A DNA stretch of 38,972 bases from Thermoactinomyces mirandus (lineage in GTDB: Bacteria > Bacillota > Bacilli > Thermoactinomycetales > Thermoactinomycetaceae). The stretch spans positions 1 through 38,972 of the forward strand of contig NZ_JACEOL010000016.1 of the NCBI RefSeq assembly GCF_013868055.1, in the 5' to 3' direction. The notes beneath the pieces were generated by a model. The model saw nothing but the letters and a program-made list of their open reading frames with translations. It was not told the origin of the DNA and did not search any database. The position numbers and the translations under genes were made by a program. Of this stretch, positions 1 to 7,705 are shown piece by piece (position 1 is the first letter of the stretch; each line of letters opens with the position of its first letter).

Positions 1-1
1 T

Positions 2-146
2 TCACCAGACACGCCCTAATTGCATCGTACCAGGCCCATGATTGCCCAATCCTTCATGATGGTGCCACACATAACCTGATGGAGTTTTACCTTTATCAAT
101 TTTCATAAGCGTAAACAGCTTTTTTAACATTGGTACGATTGATCAT
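2..146 (-). pseudogene. Chimeric fossil: immunity gene start joined to a WHH toxin tail
   Basis: Reading leftward from 146, the sequence starts like the second immunity family (MINRTNVKKAVYAYEN) and meets a stop at 96-98. An overlapping frame covers 2-106 and reads as the end of a WHH-type nuclease, with the motif GYVWHHHEGLGNHGPG and a stop at 2-4. The immunity gene has therefore been cut after about 16 codons and joined to a toxin C-terminus that differs from those of the two intact WHH toxins here. This looks like a recombination scar in the cassette reservoir. No function is expected. Confidence 0.7.
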
Positions 147-285
147 CTTGCTCGCTCCCCAAGTCTTTCTTCCACCCGTATAATTTACTTGGATGTTTGT
201 TTTATTTGTTAAATTACAGTTTTTTTTAATCAACAAATCCTACTTTGGCAAAAAGGGTAAGTTAACGGTATTTTTTCATTAAATA

Positions 286-312
286 AAGGCTTGAGGATAT
301 ACCCCAAGCCTT
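286..312 (-). terminator. Terminator after immunity gene of unit 1
   Basis: AAGGCTTG and CAAGCCTT pair across an 11-nt loop just past the stop of the immunity gene. On the minus strand the stem is followed by a short T-rich run. The same hairpin closes the paralogous genes at about 4339, 7171 and 11380. Confidence 0.7.
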
Positions 313-327
313 GGTTTCTATGCTCTT

Positions 328-801
328 TCAGAGGTATTCGTCTTCATCAAGCCATTTTTCTTTAACCAAATCATAAGCATCTCCGGAGTTTGGATAATAT
401 AAATAAAATGGCAGCTTTGCCTTCTTTTTTCCTCCTGCTTGATTGAAACATTCCTGAAAAAAGGGCACAAAATATTCTTTGGCATATTCATCGATTTCAG
501 TTATAAACTCGTCATCCTCCAGAATTTCTTGGTAGTCTTGTTCAAGTTTTTTGCAAGTGTCAAATCCAATTCCTTCAAATATAGCATATTCCCCTTGAGC
601 ATTTTTTGTTAGCTGTTCTCCCCAACCATTCATTTGAGTTACTGTTAGACCAAATAAGCCACCATCTCCTCGTATCTCTAACAAAATGAATGTAGTATTT
701 GGATGAAATGGATATTGAAATAAAACTTGAAAACTATGAATGACTTCTTCTTTTTTTTCATTTATCGACTCTCTGACTAAAGATTGGGCTCTTTTATCCA
801 T
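328..801 (-). CDS. Immunity protein for WHH-nuclease toxin (family A)
   Basis: A predicted cytosolic immunity protein of 157 aa that should neutralise the nuclease encoded just upstream. The start at 801 is chosen because an AAAGGAGGAG ribosome site lies a few bases before it and a paralogue at 7213-7686 starts at the same point (MDKR/KxQSLVRES). The protein is acidic, with a beta-like core (FILLEIRGDGGLFGLTVTQM) and a conserved end (WLDEDEYL). It follows the toxin gene by about 20 nt, the usual toxin-immunity order. It shares a fold-level pattern with family B (6557-7030): a hydrophobic strand, FFQECF or FFSECF, then an acidic tail. I cannot assign it to a named Imm family. The role is inferred from position. 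Confidence 0.75.
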   Translation of the reverse strand: MDKRAQSLVRESINEKKEEVIHSFQVLFQYPFHPNTTFILLEIRGDGGLFGLTVTQMNGWGEQLTKNAQGEYAIFEGIGFDTCKKLEQDYQEILEDDEFITEIDEYAKEYFVPFFQECFNQAGGKKKAKLPFYLYYPNSGDAYDLVKEKWLDEDEYL

Positions 802-821
802 TTTTCTCCTCCTTTTAATTG

Positions 822-2672
822 TCAACGACCTCCAGCCCAGATTTGGCGTCCACCAGTATGTCTTATGTTACCATGAACTCTAGTTTTTACTAATTGCATT
901 TTTCCTTCATCCTGATGATGATGCCATGTATAACCAACAGGGTCATTTCCTTTTTTAATCCAGTCGGTATTAGCCTGAAGAAACTTACTTTTTAATTCAG
1001 GATTATTATTTAATTTTGATATTATAGAAGCGCTTCCTCTACCAGAAATCAAAGCATTTTTTTCCTCGTTAGTCAGATTTTGCAAAATATCACTATTGTC
1101 ATTAATAAATTTTTCTAACTTAGCTTTTGCTGGTCCATTTTGCACACCTACTCCCTTTTCCAATACCTCCAGAAAGGTATTATCTATATTTTTTCTTAAC
1201 TTTTCATCACTTTGTAGATCCTTTGCAACTCTTTTACTCAACAATTTAAACTGGGTCTTGTCGTTTAAAAGGTACTGATCTACATTTAATGTTGTGGTAT
1301 AATCAGTCCACTCTTCAAAATCGGGAAATCCATCATTATCAAAAGGCACTTTATATTCTGATCCATTCACATCGATCGAAACCTTTTGCCCCGCATGTTC
1401 AGAATGGATGATTACCCTGGTTCTTCCATCATAATAGGTTATAACTTTTTTACCATTTTCTCGTTCAACTATTTTTCCTGCATCTTTATGGGGGTTATAG
1501 GTTTTGCTTGATTTACTTTCAATTCCATATTTCCTGATATTTTCTTCTTTAATTTTTTGTCTTTCTGTATTGGACAGCCACTTTGTAGAACTCACACCAG
1601 GTTCAGGCGCAGATATACACTTCGCAAATTCTGCGAAAGGAGAGATCGCTACGGCTGTGTAATTGCCAGGCTGCTGTTGGTAAGCGAAGGGGAGGCAATC
1701 GTCCACCCGTTTGGCAGCCTGGACAACAGGTGCTTTTTTAAAAGCAGTCGTTACTTTGTTTACGATCGGTTCTACTTTGGGAATGATAAAAGCTCCTGCT
1801 CCTACCAGGGCAGCACCGGCCACACCAGACAGCAAGGCTTTTTTCCAATTGATTTTTCGACCATGCAGAAGGTCATCGGCGATACTGGTACCTGCGCCTT
1901 CCACAGAGCCGATCAATCCGGCCTTGCCAAAGACTTGTTGCATCGGCTTGGGCAATTTGCTGATCAGTTTGCCTCCACCTCTGGCCAGAGGCCCCAACAC
2001 TTTGGAGTTGGCTACGCCTGTCACCAGCTTTTTGCCAAAACCACTGGCCATCGCACGGGATGCCCCGCCGGTAATACCTCCGCCTACCAAGCCAAGCAGT
2101 CCGCCGATCGCTGCTTCCAGAAAGACCATCTTGTCAAATTTCCATCCGTTCAATCCGGCACCAATGACAAGGGACAAGGCCATTCCGGTCAGAACAGAAA
2201 CTCCGAGCGGAGGAGCAAAAAAGCACAGGGCGATGCCCAGAATCAAGACGCCTGCAAAAGCTATGTATTCTTTAAATTTTACAATCCAATCCCAGGTGGC
2301 AGCCAGGGCATCCACGACCACGTCAGTGATTTTCGATAAGACCCCGGTCAACCAATCCCAAAAGGCAGATGCCTTTTCTGTCGTCCAGTCCACGGCGTCA
2401 GAAATCTTGTCGGTTGTCCAATCCCATGCTTTTGTAAAGGGTTCAGTGACTGAATCCCAGAATCCTTTTTCTTCTGTTACAGGCATTGTGTTGCCAGGCT
2501 GTTCCTGTTGAGAGGGAGGAGCCTGGTCAAATTGATTAAATTCCTCATTTATCTCAGGAACATCAAAACTGCCGCCGGCATAAACTGCGTCGCTTCCCCA
2601 GATGATACTTCCTGCTAAGACAATCAGTAGCAAGACTAGAAGAAATTGAACAAGTTGTTTTTGTTTAAGCAT
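822..2672 (-). CDS. Secreted polymorphic toxin with C-terminal WHH (HNH/EndoVII) nuclease
   Basis: A 616-aa predicted interbacterial toxin. A Sec signal peptide covers residues 1-32 (cleavage near VYA|GG). Then come a Pro/Gln-rich linker, a Trp-rich repeat region (about 70-130, many WDW units), hydrophobic Gly-rich segments (about 136-205 and 280-300) that may enter or cross membranes, and a variable toxin domain from about residue 358. The end carries GYTWHHHQDEGKMQLV, then HTGGR, the signature of WHH-type HNH/EndoVII nucleases; DNA is the likely target. The first ~355 residues are nearly identical to the toxin at 7706-9547 and close to that at 14300-15844, so the family swaps tips. The start at 2672 follows an in-frame stop. 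The ribosome site lies about 50 nt upstream, behind a hairpin. Confidence 0.88.
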   Translation of the reverse strand: MLKQKQLVQFLLVLLLIVLAGSIIWGSDAVYAGGSFDVPEINEEFNQFDQAPPSQQEQPGNTMPVTEEKGFWDSVTEPFTKAWDWTTDKISDAVDWTTEKASAFWDWLTGVLSKITDVVVDALAATWDWIVKFKEYIAFAGVLILGIALCFFAPPLGVSVLTGMALSLVIGAGLNGWKFDKMVFLEAAIGGLLGLVGGGITGGASRAMASGFGKKLVTGVANSKVLGPLARGGGKLISKLPKPMQQVFGKAGLIGSVEGAGTSIADDLLHGRKINWKKALLSGVAGAALVGAGAFIIPKVEPIVNKVTTAFKKAPVVQAAKRVDDCLPFAYQQQPGNYTAVAISPFAEFAKCISAPEPGVSSTKWLSNTERQKIKEENIRKYGIESKSSKTYNPHKDAGKIVERENGKKVITYYDGRTRVIIHSEHAGQKVSIDVNGSEYKVPFDNDGFPDFEEWTDYTTTLNVDQYLLNDKTQFKLLSKRVAKDLQSDEKLRKNIDNTFLEVLEKGVGVQNGPAKAKLEKFINDNSDILQNLTNEEKNALISGRGSASIISKLNNNPELKSKFLQANTDWIKKGNDPVGYTWHHHQDEGKMQLVKTRVHGNIRHTGGRQIWAGGR

Positions 2673-2730
2673 CTTTTTTGGTTACGAAAAACGTATAGTT
2701 TTCTTTGCTTTTCGCAACCAGTGTTCCTCC
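2673..2730 (-). promoter_or_regulatory. Structured 5' UTR: ribosome site and start codon split by a hairpin
   Basis: The GGAGG site (plus-strand 2726-2730) is some 53 nt from the toxin ATG. Between them GGTTGCGAAAA (2709-2719) pairs with TTTTCGTAACC (2680-2690): 11 bp with one G-U. Folding would bring the ribosome site to within about 13 nt of the ATG. The same arrangement precedes the toxins at 9547 and 15844. A possible -10 hexamer (TATAAT, minus strand) is at 2790-2795; its -35 is weak. Confidence 0.5.
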
Positions 2731-2956
2731 TTCTTTTTATTTTTGGGAATATTGCATAACTCATAAGAAACAATAAATTAACATAAAAAATTATATCTTG
2801 ACAATAAATAAATTCTACGAATTGGTGAAAAAAGTAGTGGTGTTGTTCTATTGTCAATTTGAAATTGAAAAAGAGGTAGTAGGGGAGGGAATCCAGAGAG
2901 GACGACTCATTGGCTTTTTCTAAAAATTTAGCGCAAGGCTTTTTGTCAAACAAATT

Positions 2957-3275
2957 TTGCTGACCGAAATAATGAAGGGAAACGAACAATATATTCTGGT
3001 TAAATAAACGGCAGTACATTACAGTGAAAACATGTTGACAATTTATGCTATAATCGGCTTGTCAAAGAGGCAGTTATTATCCTTTTCCGAACACCAGAGG
3101 CTTCGAAAAAAATCCGGGGGTTGTTCGGAAACGTCAAAACCCGTATGAAACAAGGAAAAATTGAGTTTCCAACGGGCAAACGACAAGGGAAATAACTCGA
3201 AAATTTTGCTTAAACAAGGAGGTGTTCGGAAATTGACGTAGAAGACCAGTGATAACAACGGTTACAGCGAACGCC
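2957..3275 (+). promoter_or_regulatory. CRISPR leader 1 with cas1/cas2 fossil
   Basis: From 2957 the sequence follows the end of cas1 (TTGCTGACC..., CTGGTTAAATAAAC) and then the start of cas2, ending in an extended -10 (TGCTATAAT, hexamer 3049-3054). After it comes the common leader with three copies of TTCCGAACACC or its complement, an AAGGAGGTGTTCGG block and a conserved AGCGAACGC next to repeat 1. It is divergent from the toxin promoter. Confidence 0.75.
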
Positions 3276-3381
3276 GTCTAAATCAATACACCTCATCTTA
3301 AAGGATTGAAACTACGAGCATTTCTTCTATTCTGGATAAATCGGGGTGTGTCTAAATCAATACACCTCAATAAAGAGGAAA
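3276..3381 (+). CRISPR. CRISPR array 1 (2 repeats, 1 spacer)
   Basis: A 37-nt repeat (3276-3312; GTCTAAATCAATACACCTC... ATTGAAAC), a 37-nt spacer (3313-3349) and a second repeat from 3350 whose end has decayed to GAGGAAACGATAG. The CCTC/GAGG stem of the repeat is kept. It is a minimal array with a full leader. Confidence 0.9.
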
Positions 3382-3700
3382 CGATAGTTTGTGTTTTTCT
3401 AATTGATTGATGTGCTTAGCCAGCAGGTTCTGCTGTGCTGACTTTCCTCTCAATTTTGCATAACAAATGTATCGTAAGTTGTTTTTTTAGTCTTTGTCTC
3501 TCTCAATGGCAACATTTCATCTGCTGTTTTTTTGATTTGCTCTTTATCTTTTTCCTTAATTTGTGTCTGGATCGAAAGCAATGAATGAAACTTGTTTATA
3601 CAGAATACTTTTCTTTGCAGAATCTATTGGCCTTGATTTCTGCTATCCAAAACAAGAAAAAGCTCACAGTGGTATGTATCTATTCCGTCTCTGAACAGAG
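3382..3700. other. Array trailer 1 (no intact gene)
   Basis: Sequence conserved downstream of arrays 1, 2, 3, 5, 6 and 8. Its minus strand still reads as a charged coiled-coil protein in pieces (SAQQNLLAKHINQLEK, TQIKEKDKE), suggesting a decayed gene. Copies 1 and 3 share an internal deletion that removes the terminator seen in copies 2 and 8. Confidence 0.5.
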
Positions 3701-3729
3701 AAAAAAGGCTTGAGCTTTTCCCTCAAGCC
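3701..3729 (-). terminator. Terminator after immunity pseudogene, unit 2
   Basis: GGCTTGAG pairs with CTCAAGCC, followed on the minus strand by TTTTTT. It lies 12 nt past the end of the immunity pseudogene. Equivalent hairpins are at about 6524 and 10739. Confidence 0.75.
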
Positions 3730-3741
3730 CCAAGGCATTGA

Positions 3742-4200
3742 CTATTCGTACAGATCCTCAATTTCCACCCATATTTTATTTTGCAGATTGAATACATCGT
3801 CTGCTTCATGGGTTCTTATAAAATATTGAATACGGGGTGGCCAGTCAGTCGCTTTATCAAAGCACTCGGAAAAGAACGGAATAATCAGCTCGAACATGAT
3901 ATGATCCAGTTTGTCCATTTTATCCATATACCCACTACCATCTACAAGATCAAACGATTGATTAAGTTTGAGATCTAATTGGATTTAGCTCAGTAATTTT
4001 TTTACATCATAATTACACTCTTCACCTTCAGACATTGGAGTAATACTAATGCCATATAAACCATATCCGCCACTATGCACTTCAAACAAGATTGTGTCAG
4101 TTTCTGCGGGAAATTGATAAGAAAATACCTTTTTGATGTTTTGGATTATAGTATCTTCATAAGCATAAACAGCTTTTTTAACATTGGTACGATTGATCAT
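3742..4200 (-). pseudogene. Immunity protein family B, broken by a nonsense codon
   Basis: A paralogue of the genes at 6557-7030 and 10773-11228. Translation from 4200 (MINRTNVKK) runs to an in-frame TAA at 3985-3987 and then continues in the same frame to the normal end (WVEIEDLYE). The only visible lesion in this stretch is the stop codon, so inactivation may be recent. It follows a fossil toxin tail and precedes the unit's terminator. No intact toxin in this unit needs it. Confidence 0.8.
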
Positions 4201-4290
4201 CTTGCTCGCTCCCCAAGTCTTTCTTCCACCCGTATAATTTACTTGGATGATTGTTTTACTTGTTAAATTACAGTTTTTTTTAATCAACAT
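4201..4290 (-). pseudogene. Fossil toxin C-terminal tail
   Basis: In frame with the pseudogene that follows, this stretch encodes KKNCNLTSKTIIQVNYTGGR then KTWGASK. The YTGGR part matches the last residues of the WHH toxins (HTGGRQIW). It is the end of a lost toxin whose immunity partner would be family B. Similar tails precede the family B genes at about 7031-7130 and 11229-11290. Confidence 0.55.
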
Positions 4291-4338
4291 ATCCTACTTT
4301 GGCAAAAGGGTAAGTTAACGGTACTTTTTCATTAAATA

Positions 4339-4365
4339 AAGGCTTGAGGATATACCCCAAGCCTT
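4339..4365 (-). terminator. Terminator after family A pseudogene, unit 2
   Basis: AAGGCTTG/CAAGCCTT stem, the same element as at 286-312, placed just beyond the family A coding end at 4381. Confidence 0.65.
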
Positions 4366-4380
4366 GGTTTCTATGCTCTT

Positions 4381-4849
4381 TCAGAGGTATTCGTCTTCAT
4401 CAAGCCATTTTTCTTTAACCAAATCATAAGCATCTCCGGAGTTTGGATAGTATAAATAAAATGGAATTTTGGCGTTCTTTCCTCCTGCTTGATTGAAGCA
4501 TGCCTGAATAAAGGGCACAAAATATTCTTTGGCATATTCATCGATTTCAGCTATAAACTCGTCATCCTCCAGAATTTCTTGGTAGTCTTGTTCAAGTTTT
4601 GCATAAGCATCAAATTCAAATCCTAAGTCAGAATAATATTCTCCATTTGCATTTTTTGTTAGCTGTTTCCCCCAGCCTTTCATTGGCGTAACTGTAACAC
4701 CAAAATCGCCACCATGTCCTCCTACCTCTAACAAAATAAATGTAGCATCTGGATGAATGGATAATTTAATAAAAATTGAAAATGACGAATGGTATCTTCT
4801 TTTTTTCATTAATTGACTCTCTGACTAGAGATTGGGTTTTCTTGTCCAT
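4381..4849 (-). pseudogene. Immunity protein family A, frameshifted
   Basis: The start (MDKKTQSLVRESINEKK, ATG at 4847-4849) has a good GGAGG site but the frame is lost in an A-rich tract and closes early. The remaining two thirds stays open in another frame (about 4381-4770) and matches the intact genes (YLYYPNSGDAYDLVKEKW, WLDEDEYL). Small deletions near 4790-4805 and 4745-4765 explain the shift. A shorter product starting near 4809 is possible but lacks the conserved N-terminus and a ribosome site. Confidence 0.75.
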
Positions 4850-4894
4850 TTTTCTCCTCCATTATTCAAAAAGACCGAAGAGCTTAATTTTCCT

Positions 4895-5404
4895 TTAAAT
4901 CAAATCAATTATTTCCGCTCTCGTGATCTTTTTATTACAATCTGCTGGATAATTTTCCAGGAGATACTGTTTTAAATAGTCTACCCATGCTTGCTGATAT
5001 CCGTTCACTTTTGATATTTCTTGAGTAAAAAGGTCTATCATATCATCATCAACAATTTCAATGGGTTGTGGGACATAGTTATCGTGACCATATTCAAATT
5101 TATTTGCCTGCCAGATTGTGTACTCCAATGCATAATTTATGCATAACCATATACTTGCCTGCTGATGGTTTTCCGCATCCACCGCTTCTTCATAAAACAT
5201 GGATACTCCGCCATCATCTTCATTGTCAAATACAGTGTAAAGATCACCGCCATCATATTTCTTCTCTTCAATCCATTTCCAACACATGTCGATTGTTTTT
5301 CTTGCTTCGTTGTAACCTTCAGTTACCTGATCAATGATTTTTTCTGTTAAAACCAATAAATACGCTACTCGAGCCTCTTCATTGATATTCGTATACCATC
5401 TCAT
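4895..5404 (-). CDS. Orphan immunity protein, Imm6-like
   Basis: A 169-aa, helix-rich, acidic protein with no signal peptide. The pattern MRWYTNINEEARVAYLLVL, then an Ala/Trp-rich middle (NYALEYTIWQA), VPQPIEIVDD and KKITRAEIIDLI fits my recollection of the Imm6 family of polymorphic-toxin immunity proteins. The family name is tentative. It has a near-identical copy at 11940-12449, also beside family A and B immunity genes and without its own toxin. Such orphans are known to protect against siblings' toxins. Its likely partner is not in the window. Confidence 0.6.
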   Translation of the reverse strand: MRWYTNINEEARVAYLLVLTEKIIDQVTEGYNEARKTIDMCWKWIEEKKYDGGDLYTVFDNEDDGGVSMFYEEAVDAENHQQASIWLCINYALEYTIWQANKFEYGHDNYVPQPIEIVDDDMIDLFTQEISKVNGYQQAWVDYLKQYLLENYPADCNKKITRAEIIDLI

Positions 5405-5592
5405 TTAAATGCATTAGCACCCCTTTTTTTGAAACCGGATTTATAATTCCAGAAAAGCATTTATGCAAACTCCACCAGGTTTGATTGATAGAGATAAAAT
5501 TGTAAATTGAAACTGAGTTAGAGGCAATAGAGGAGGAGAATCCGGAGAAGGATGACTCATTGTTTAGCCCCAAGGTAATTATTAAGCCAATT

Positions 5593-5909
5593 TTGCTGAC
5601 CGAAATAATGAAGGGAAATGAACAATATATTCTGGTTAAATAAACGGGAGGACTACATTGTGAAAAAGTTTTATCTCTAATGATATAATCGGCTTATTAA
5701 AGAGGTAATTATTATACTTTTCCGACACCTAGTACTTCGAAATAATCCCAGGGGTTGTTCGGAAACGCCAAAACCCGCATGAAACAAGGAAAAATTGAGT
5801 TTCCAACTGGCAAACGACAAGGAAAATGACTCGAAAATTTTGCTTAAAAAAGGAGGTGTTCGGAAATTGACGTAGAAGACCAGTGATAGCAACGGTTACA
5901 GCGAACGCT
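5593..5909 (+). promoter_or_regulatory. CRISPR leader 2 with cas1/cas2 fossil
   Basis: It begins with the cas1-end match (TTGCTGACCGAAATAATG, TTCTGGTTAAATAAAC), passes a GTG where cas2 has its ATG, and reaches the extended -10 TGATATAAT (hexamer 5684-5689). The common leader follows. Bases 5405-5592 hold remnants shared with the toxin upstream regions and no gene. Confidence 0.75.
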
Positions 5910-6015
5910 GTCTAAATCAGTACACCTCATCTTAGAGGATTGAAACGGGTTTGGTTTGAAAGAGAAAGACGTTGTCTTGGAACGTCTAAATCGCTACACC
6001 TCATTAAAGAGGAAA
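5910..6015 (+). CRISPR. CRISPR array 2 (2 repeats, 1 spacer)
   Basis: Repeat 1 at 5910-5946, 37-nt spacer 5947-5983, terminal repeat from 5984 with a decayed end (GAGGAAACGATAG). The terminal repeat has GCT instead of the AAT or AGT of its relatives. Confidence 0.88.
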
Positions 6016-6016
6016 C

Positions 6017-6520
6017 GATAGCTTTTGTTTTTCTAATTGATTGATGCGCTTAGCCAACTGGTTCTGCTGTGCTGCTCCTCTCAGTTTTTATAACAGATGT
6101 GTCTGAGTTGGTTCATTATTTTTTGTCTCTCTCAACAATAACGATCCACCTGCTGCTTTTTCTTTTCGATTAGCTCTTTATCTTTTTCCTTAATTTGTGT
6201 CTGAATCAAAAGCAATGAATGAACTTGTTGTTCACAGGATACTTTTTCTTTGCAGAAGAGGACTGGCAAAATGCCAGCCCTCTATATTTTTTATACATTC
6301 TTTTTTATCGGTTAGTTTTTGGTTTCATCAACAGCATGTTTACAAATCCGCTGGCATTTCCCAAACTTGTTTGATTAAAAAGTGTTGCTTGGAGAAAAGC
6401 AAAGCATCCTGACTTGTCAGCGGATACATTTAGATCGTTCTACTGGCCTTGATGTCAGCTTTCAAAAACAAAAAAAGCGCTTTACAGTGGTATGTCTCTA
6501 TTCCACTTCTGAACAGAGAA
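6017..6520. other. Array trailer 2 with array terminator
   Basis: The long form of the conserved trailer. The minus strand near the array reads AQQNQLAKRINQLEKQK, like a coiled-coil gene fossil. A plus-strand hairpin, GGACTGGC/GCCAGCCC at 6261-6280, followed by TATATTTTTT, could end the array transcript. Confidence 0.5.
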
Positions 6521-6523
6521 AAA

Positions 6524-6546
6524 GGCTTGAGGTTTCCTCAAGCTCC
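6524..6546 (-). terminator. Terminator after family B immunity gene, unit 3
   Basis: GGCTTGAGG pairs with CCTCAAGC, with TTTTT following on the minus strand, 10 nt beyond the coding end. Confidence 0.7.
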
Positions 6547-6556
6547 AAGAAATTGA

Positions 6557-7030
6557 CTATTCGTACAGATCCTCAATTTCCACCCATGTTTTATTTTGTA
6601 AATTGAATACATCATCTGATTCATGGGTTCTTATATAAAACTGAATATGGGGTGGTATATACCTGGCTTTGTGGAAGCACTCACTAAAAAATGGAATGAT
6701 CAGATTAAATACGATCTTTTTTAGGTTACCCAGTTTATCCATATATTTTTCATCATAGGGTTTATCATTATCCAAATCAAGAAATTGTTCAAGATCAATC
6801 TCAAAATGAGTTTTTCTCAACAGTGTTTCTATAGAATCGTAGCCCATCTCTTCACCCTTTGTCATAGGTGTTATACTTATACCAAAAACTCCATATCCAC
6901 CACTATGCACTTCGAATAATACCGTATCAGTTTCTGGAGGAAAGTCATAAGAAAGTACCTCATTTAAATTTTGGATTGTTTTATCTTCGTACTCATAAAT
7001 AGCTTTTTTAACATCGGTATGATTGATCAT
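6557..7030 (-). CDS. Immunity protein family B
   Basis: A 157-aa, acidic, cytosolic protein. The conserved core is TVLFEVHSGGYGVFGISITPM, then FFSECFHKA, FYIRTHESDDVF and an acidic end (WVEIEDLYE). The start at 7030 (MINHTDVKK) matches its paralogues. It is the second immunity gene behind the toxin at 7706-9547 and is preceded by a fossil toxin tail (NYTGGRKTWG), so it probably arrived with another toxin tip that shared the WHH fold. It resembles family A in layout, which suggests a common origin. I do not recognise a named family. Confidence 0.65.
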   Translation of the reverse strand: MINHTDVKKAIYEYEDKTIQNLNEVLSYDFPPETDTVLFEVHSGGYGVFGISITPMTKGEEMGYDSIETLLRKTHFEIDLEQFLDLDNDKPYDEKYMDKLGNLKKIVFNLIIPFFSECFHKARYIPPHIQFYIRTHESDDVFNLQNKTWVEIEDLYE

Positions 7031-7130
7031 CTTAATCCAAACCCCCAAGTCTTTCTTCCACCCGTATAATTTATTTGGATGTTTGTTTTACTTGTTAAAT
7101 TACAGTTTTTCTTTAATCAACAAATCCTAC
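7031..7130 (-). pseudogene. Fossil toxin tail upstream of family B immunity gene
   Basis: One minus frame reads KKNCNLTSKTNIQINYTGGR followed by KTWGFGLR and a stop that overlaps the immunity start. It matches the end of WHH toxins. Only about 30 codons survive after an upstream stop. Confidence 0.5.
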
Positions 7131-7170
7131 TTTGGCAAAAGGGTAAGTTAACGGTACTTTTTCATTAATA

Positions 7171-7197
7171 AAGGCTTGAGGACATACCCCAAGCCTT
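7171..7197 (-). terminator. Terminator after family A immunity gene, unit 3
   Basis: AAGGCTTG/CAAGCCTT stem, 16 nt past the coding end; the same element as in units 1, 2 and 4. Confidence 0.7.
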
Positions 7198-7212
7198 GGG
7201 TTCTCTGCTTTT

Positions 7213-7686
7213 TCAGAGGTATTCGTCTTCATCAAGCCATTTTTCTTTAACCAAATCATAAGCATCTCCGGAGTTTGGATAATATAAATAAAATGGAATT
7301 TTGGCGTTTTTTCCTCCTGCTTGATTGAAGCATTCCTGAATAAAGGGAACAAAATATTCTTTGGCATAATCGTCTATTTCATCAACTAACTCTAAATCAT
7401 TGATAATTTCATTGTAGTCTTGTTCAAGATTTGCATAAACATCAAATACAAATCCTACCAAGTCAGAATCATATTTTCCATATGCATTTTTGTTTAGCTG
7501 TTTCCCCCAGCCATTCATTTGCGTAACCGAGATACCAAAAGAACCTGTATCTCCTCTTACCTCTAACAAAATAAATGTAGCTTCTGGATGAAATGGATAA
7601 TTTAATAAAAAATGAAATTGACGAATGACTTCTTCTTTTTTTTCATTAATTGACTCTCTGACTAGAGATTGGGTTTTCTTGTCCAT
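7213..7686 (-). CDS. Immunity protein for WHH-nuclease toxin (family A)
   Basis: 157 aa, close to the protein at 328-801 at both ends but divergent in the middle (NAYGKYDSDLVGFVFDVYANLEQ... versus a GIGFDTCKKLEQ region). The variable part may set specificity for the matching toxin, whose tip also differs slightly from that in unit 1. The ATG at 7684-7686 has AGGAGGAG before it. It lies 19 nt downstream of the toxin gene. Cytosolic; family name unknown. Confidence 0.75.
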   Translation of the reverse strand: MDKKTQSLVRESINEKKEEVIRQFHFLLNYPFHPEATFILLEVRGDTGSFGISVTQMNGWGKQLNKNAYGKYDSDLVGFVFDVYANLEQDYNEIINDLELVDEIDDYAKEYFVPFIQECFNQAGGKNAKIPFYLYYPNSGDAYDLVKEKWLDEDEYL

Positions 7687-7705
7687 TTTTCTCCTCCTCT
7701 TTTTA

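Noticed and set aside
1557..2511. Long plus-strand open frames opposite the toxin (and at 8441-9223, 14750-15692)
   Set aside because: They are mirror frames of the GC-rich toxin N-terminal half, recur in each toxin copy and have no ribosome sites or protein-like composition.
2636..3019. Minus-strand frame covering the toxin upstream region
   Set aside because: It overlaps the signal-peptide start and the cas1 fossil, and no homologous frame stays open in units 3 and 5.
3043..3258. Minus-strand frames of about 70 codons over every leader
   Set aside because: They recur because the leader recurs; they lack starts with ribosome sites and diverge by frameshift between copies.
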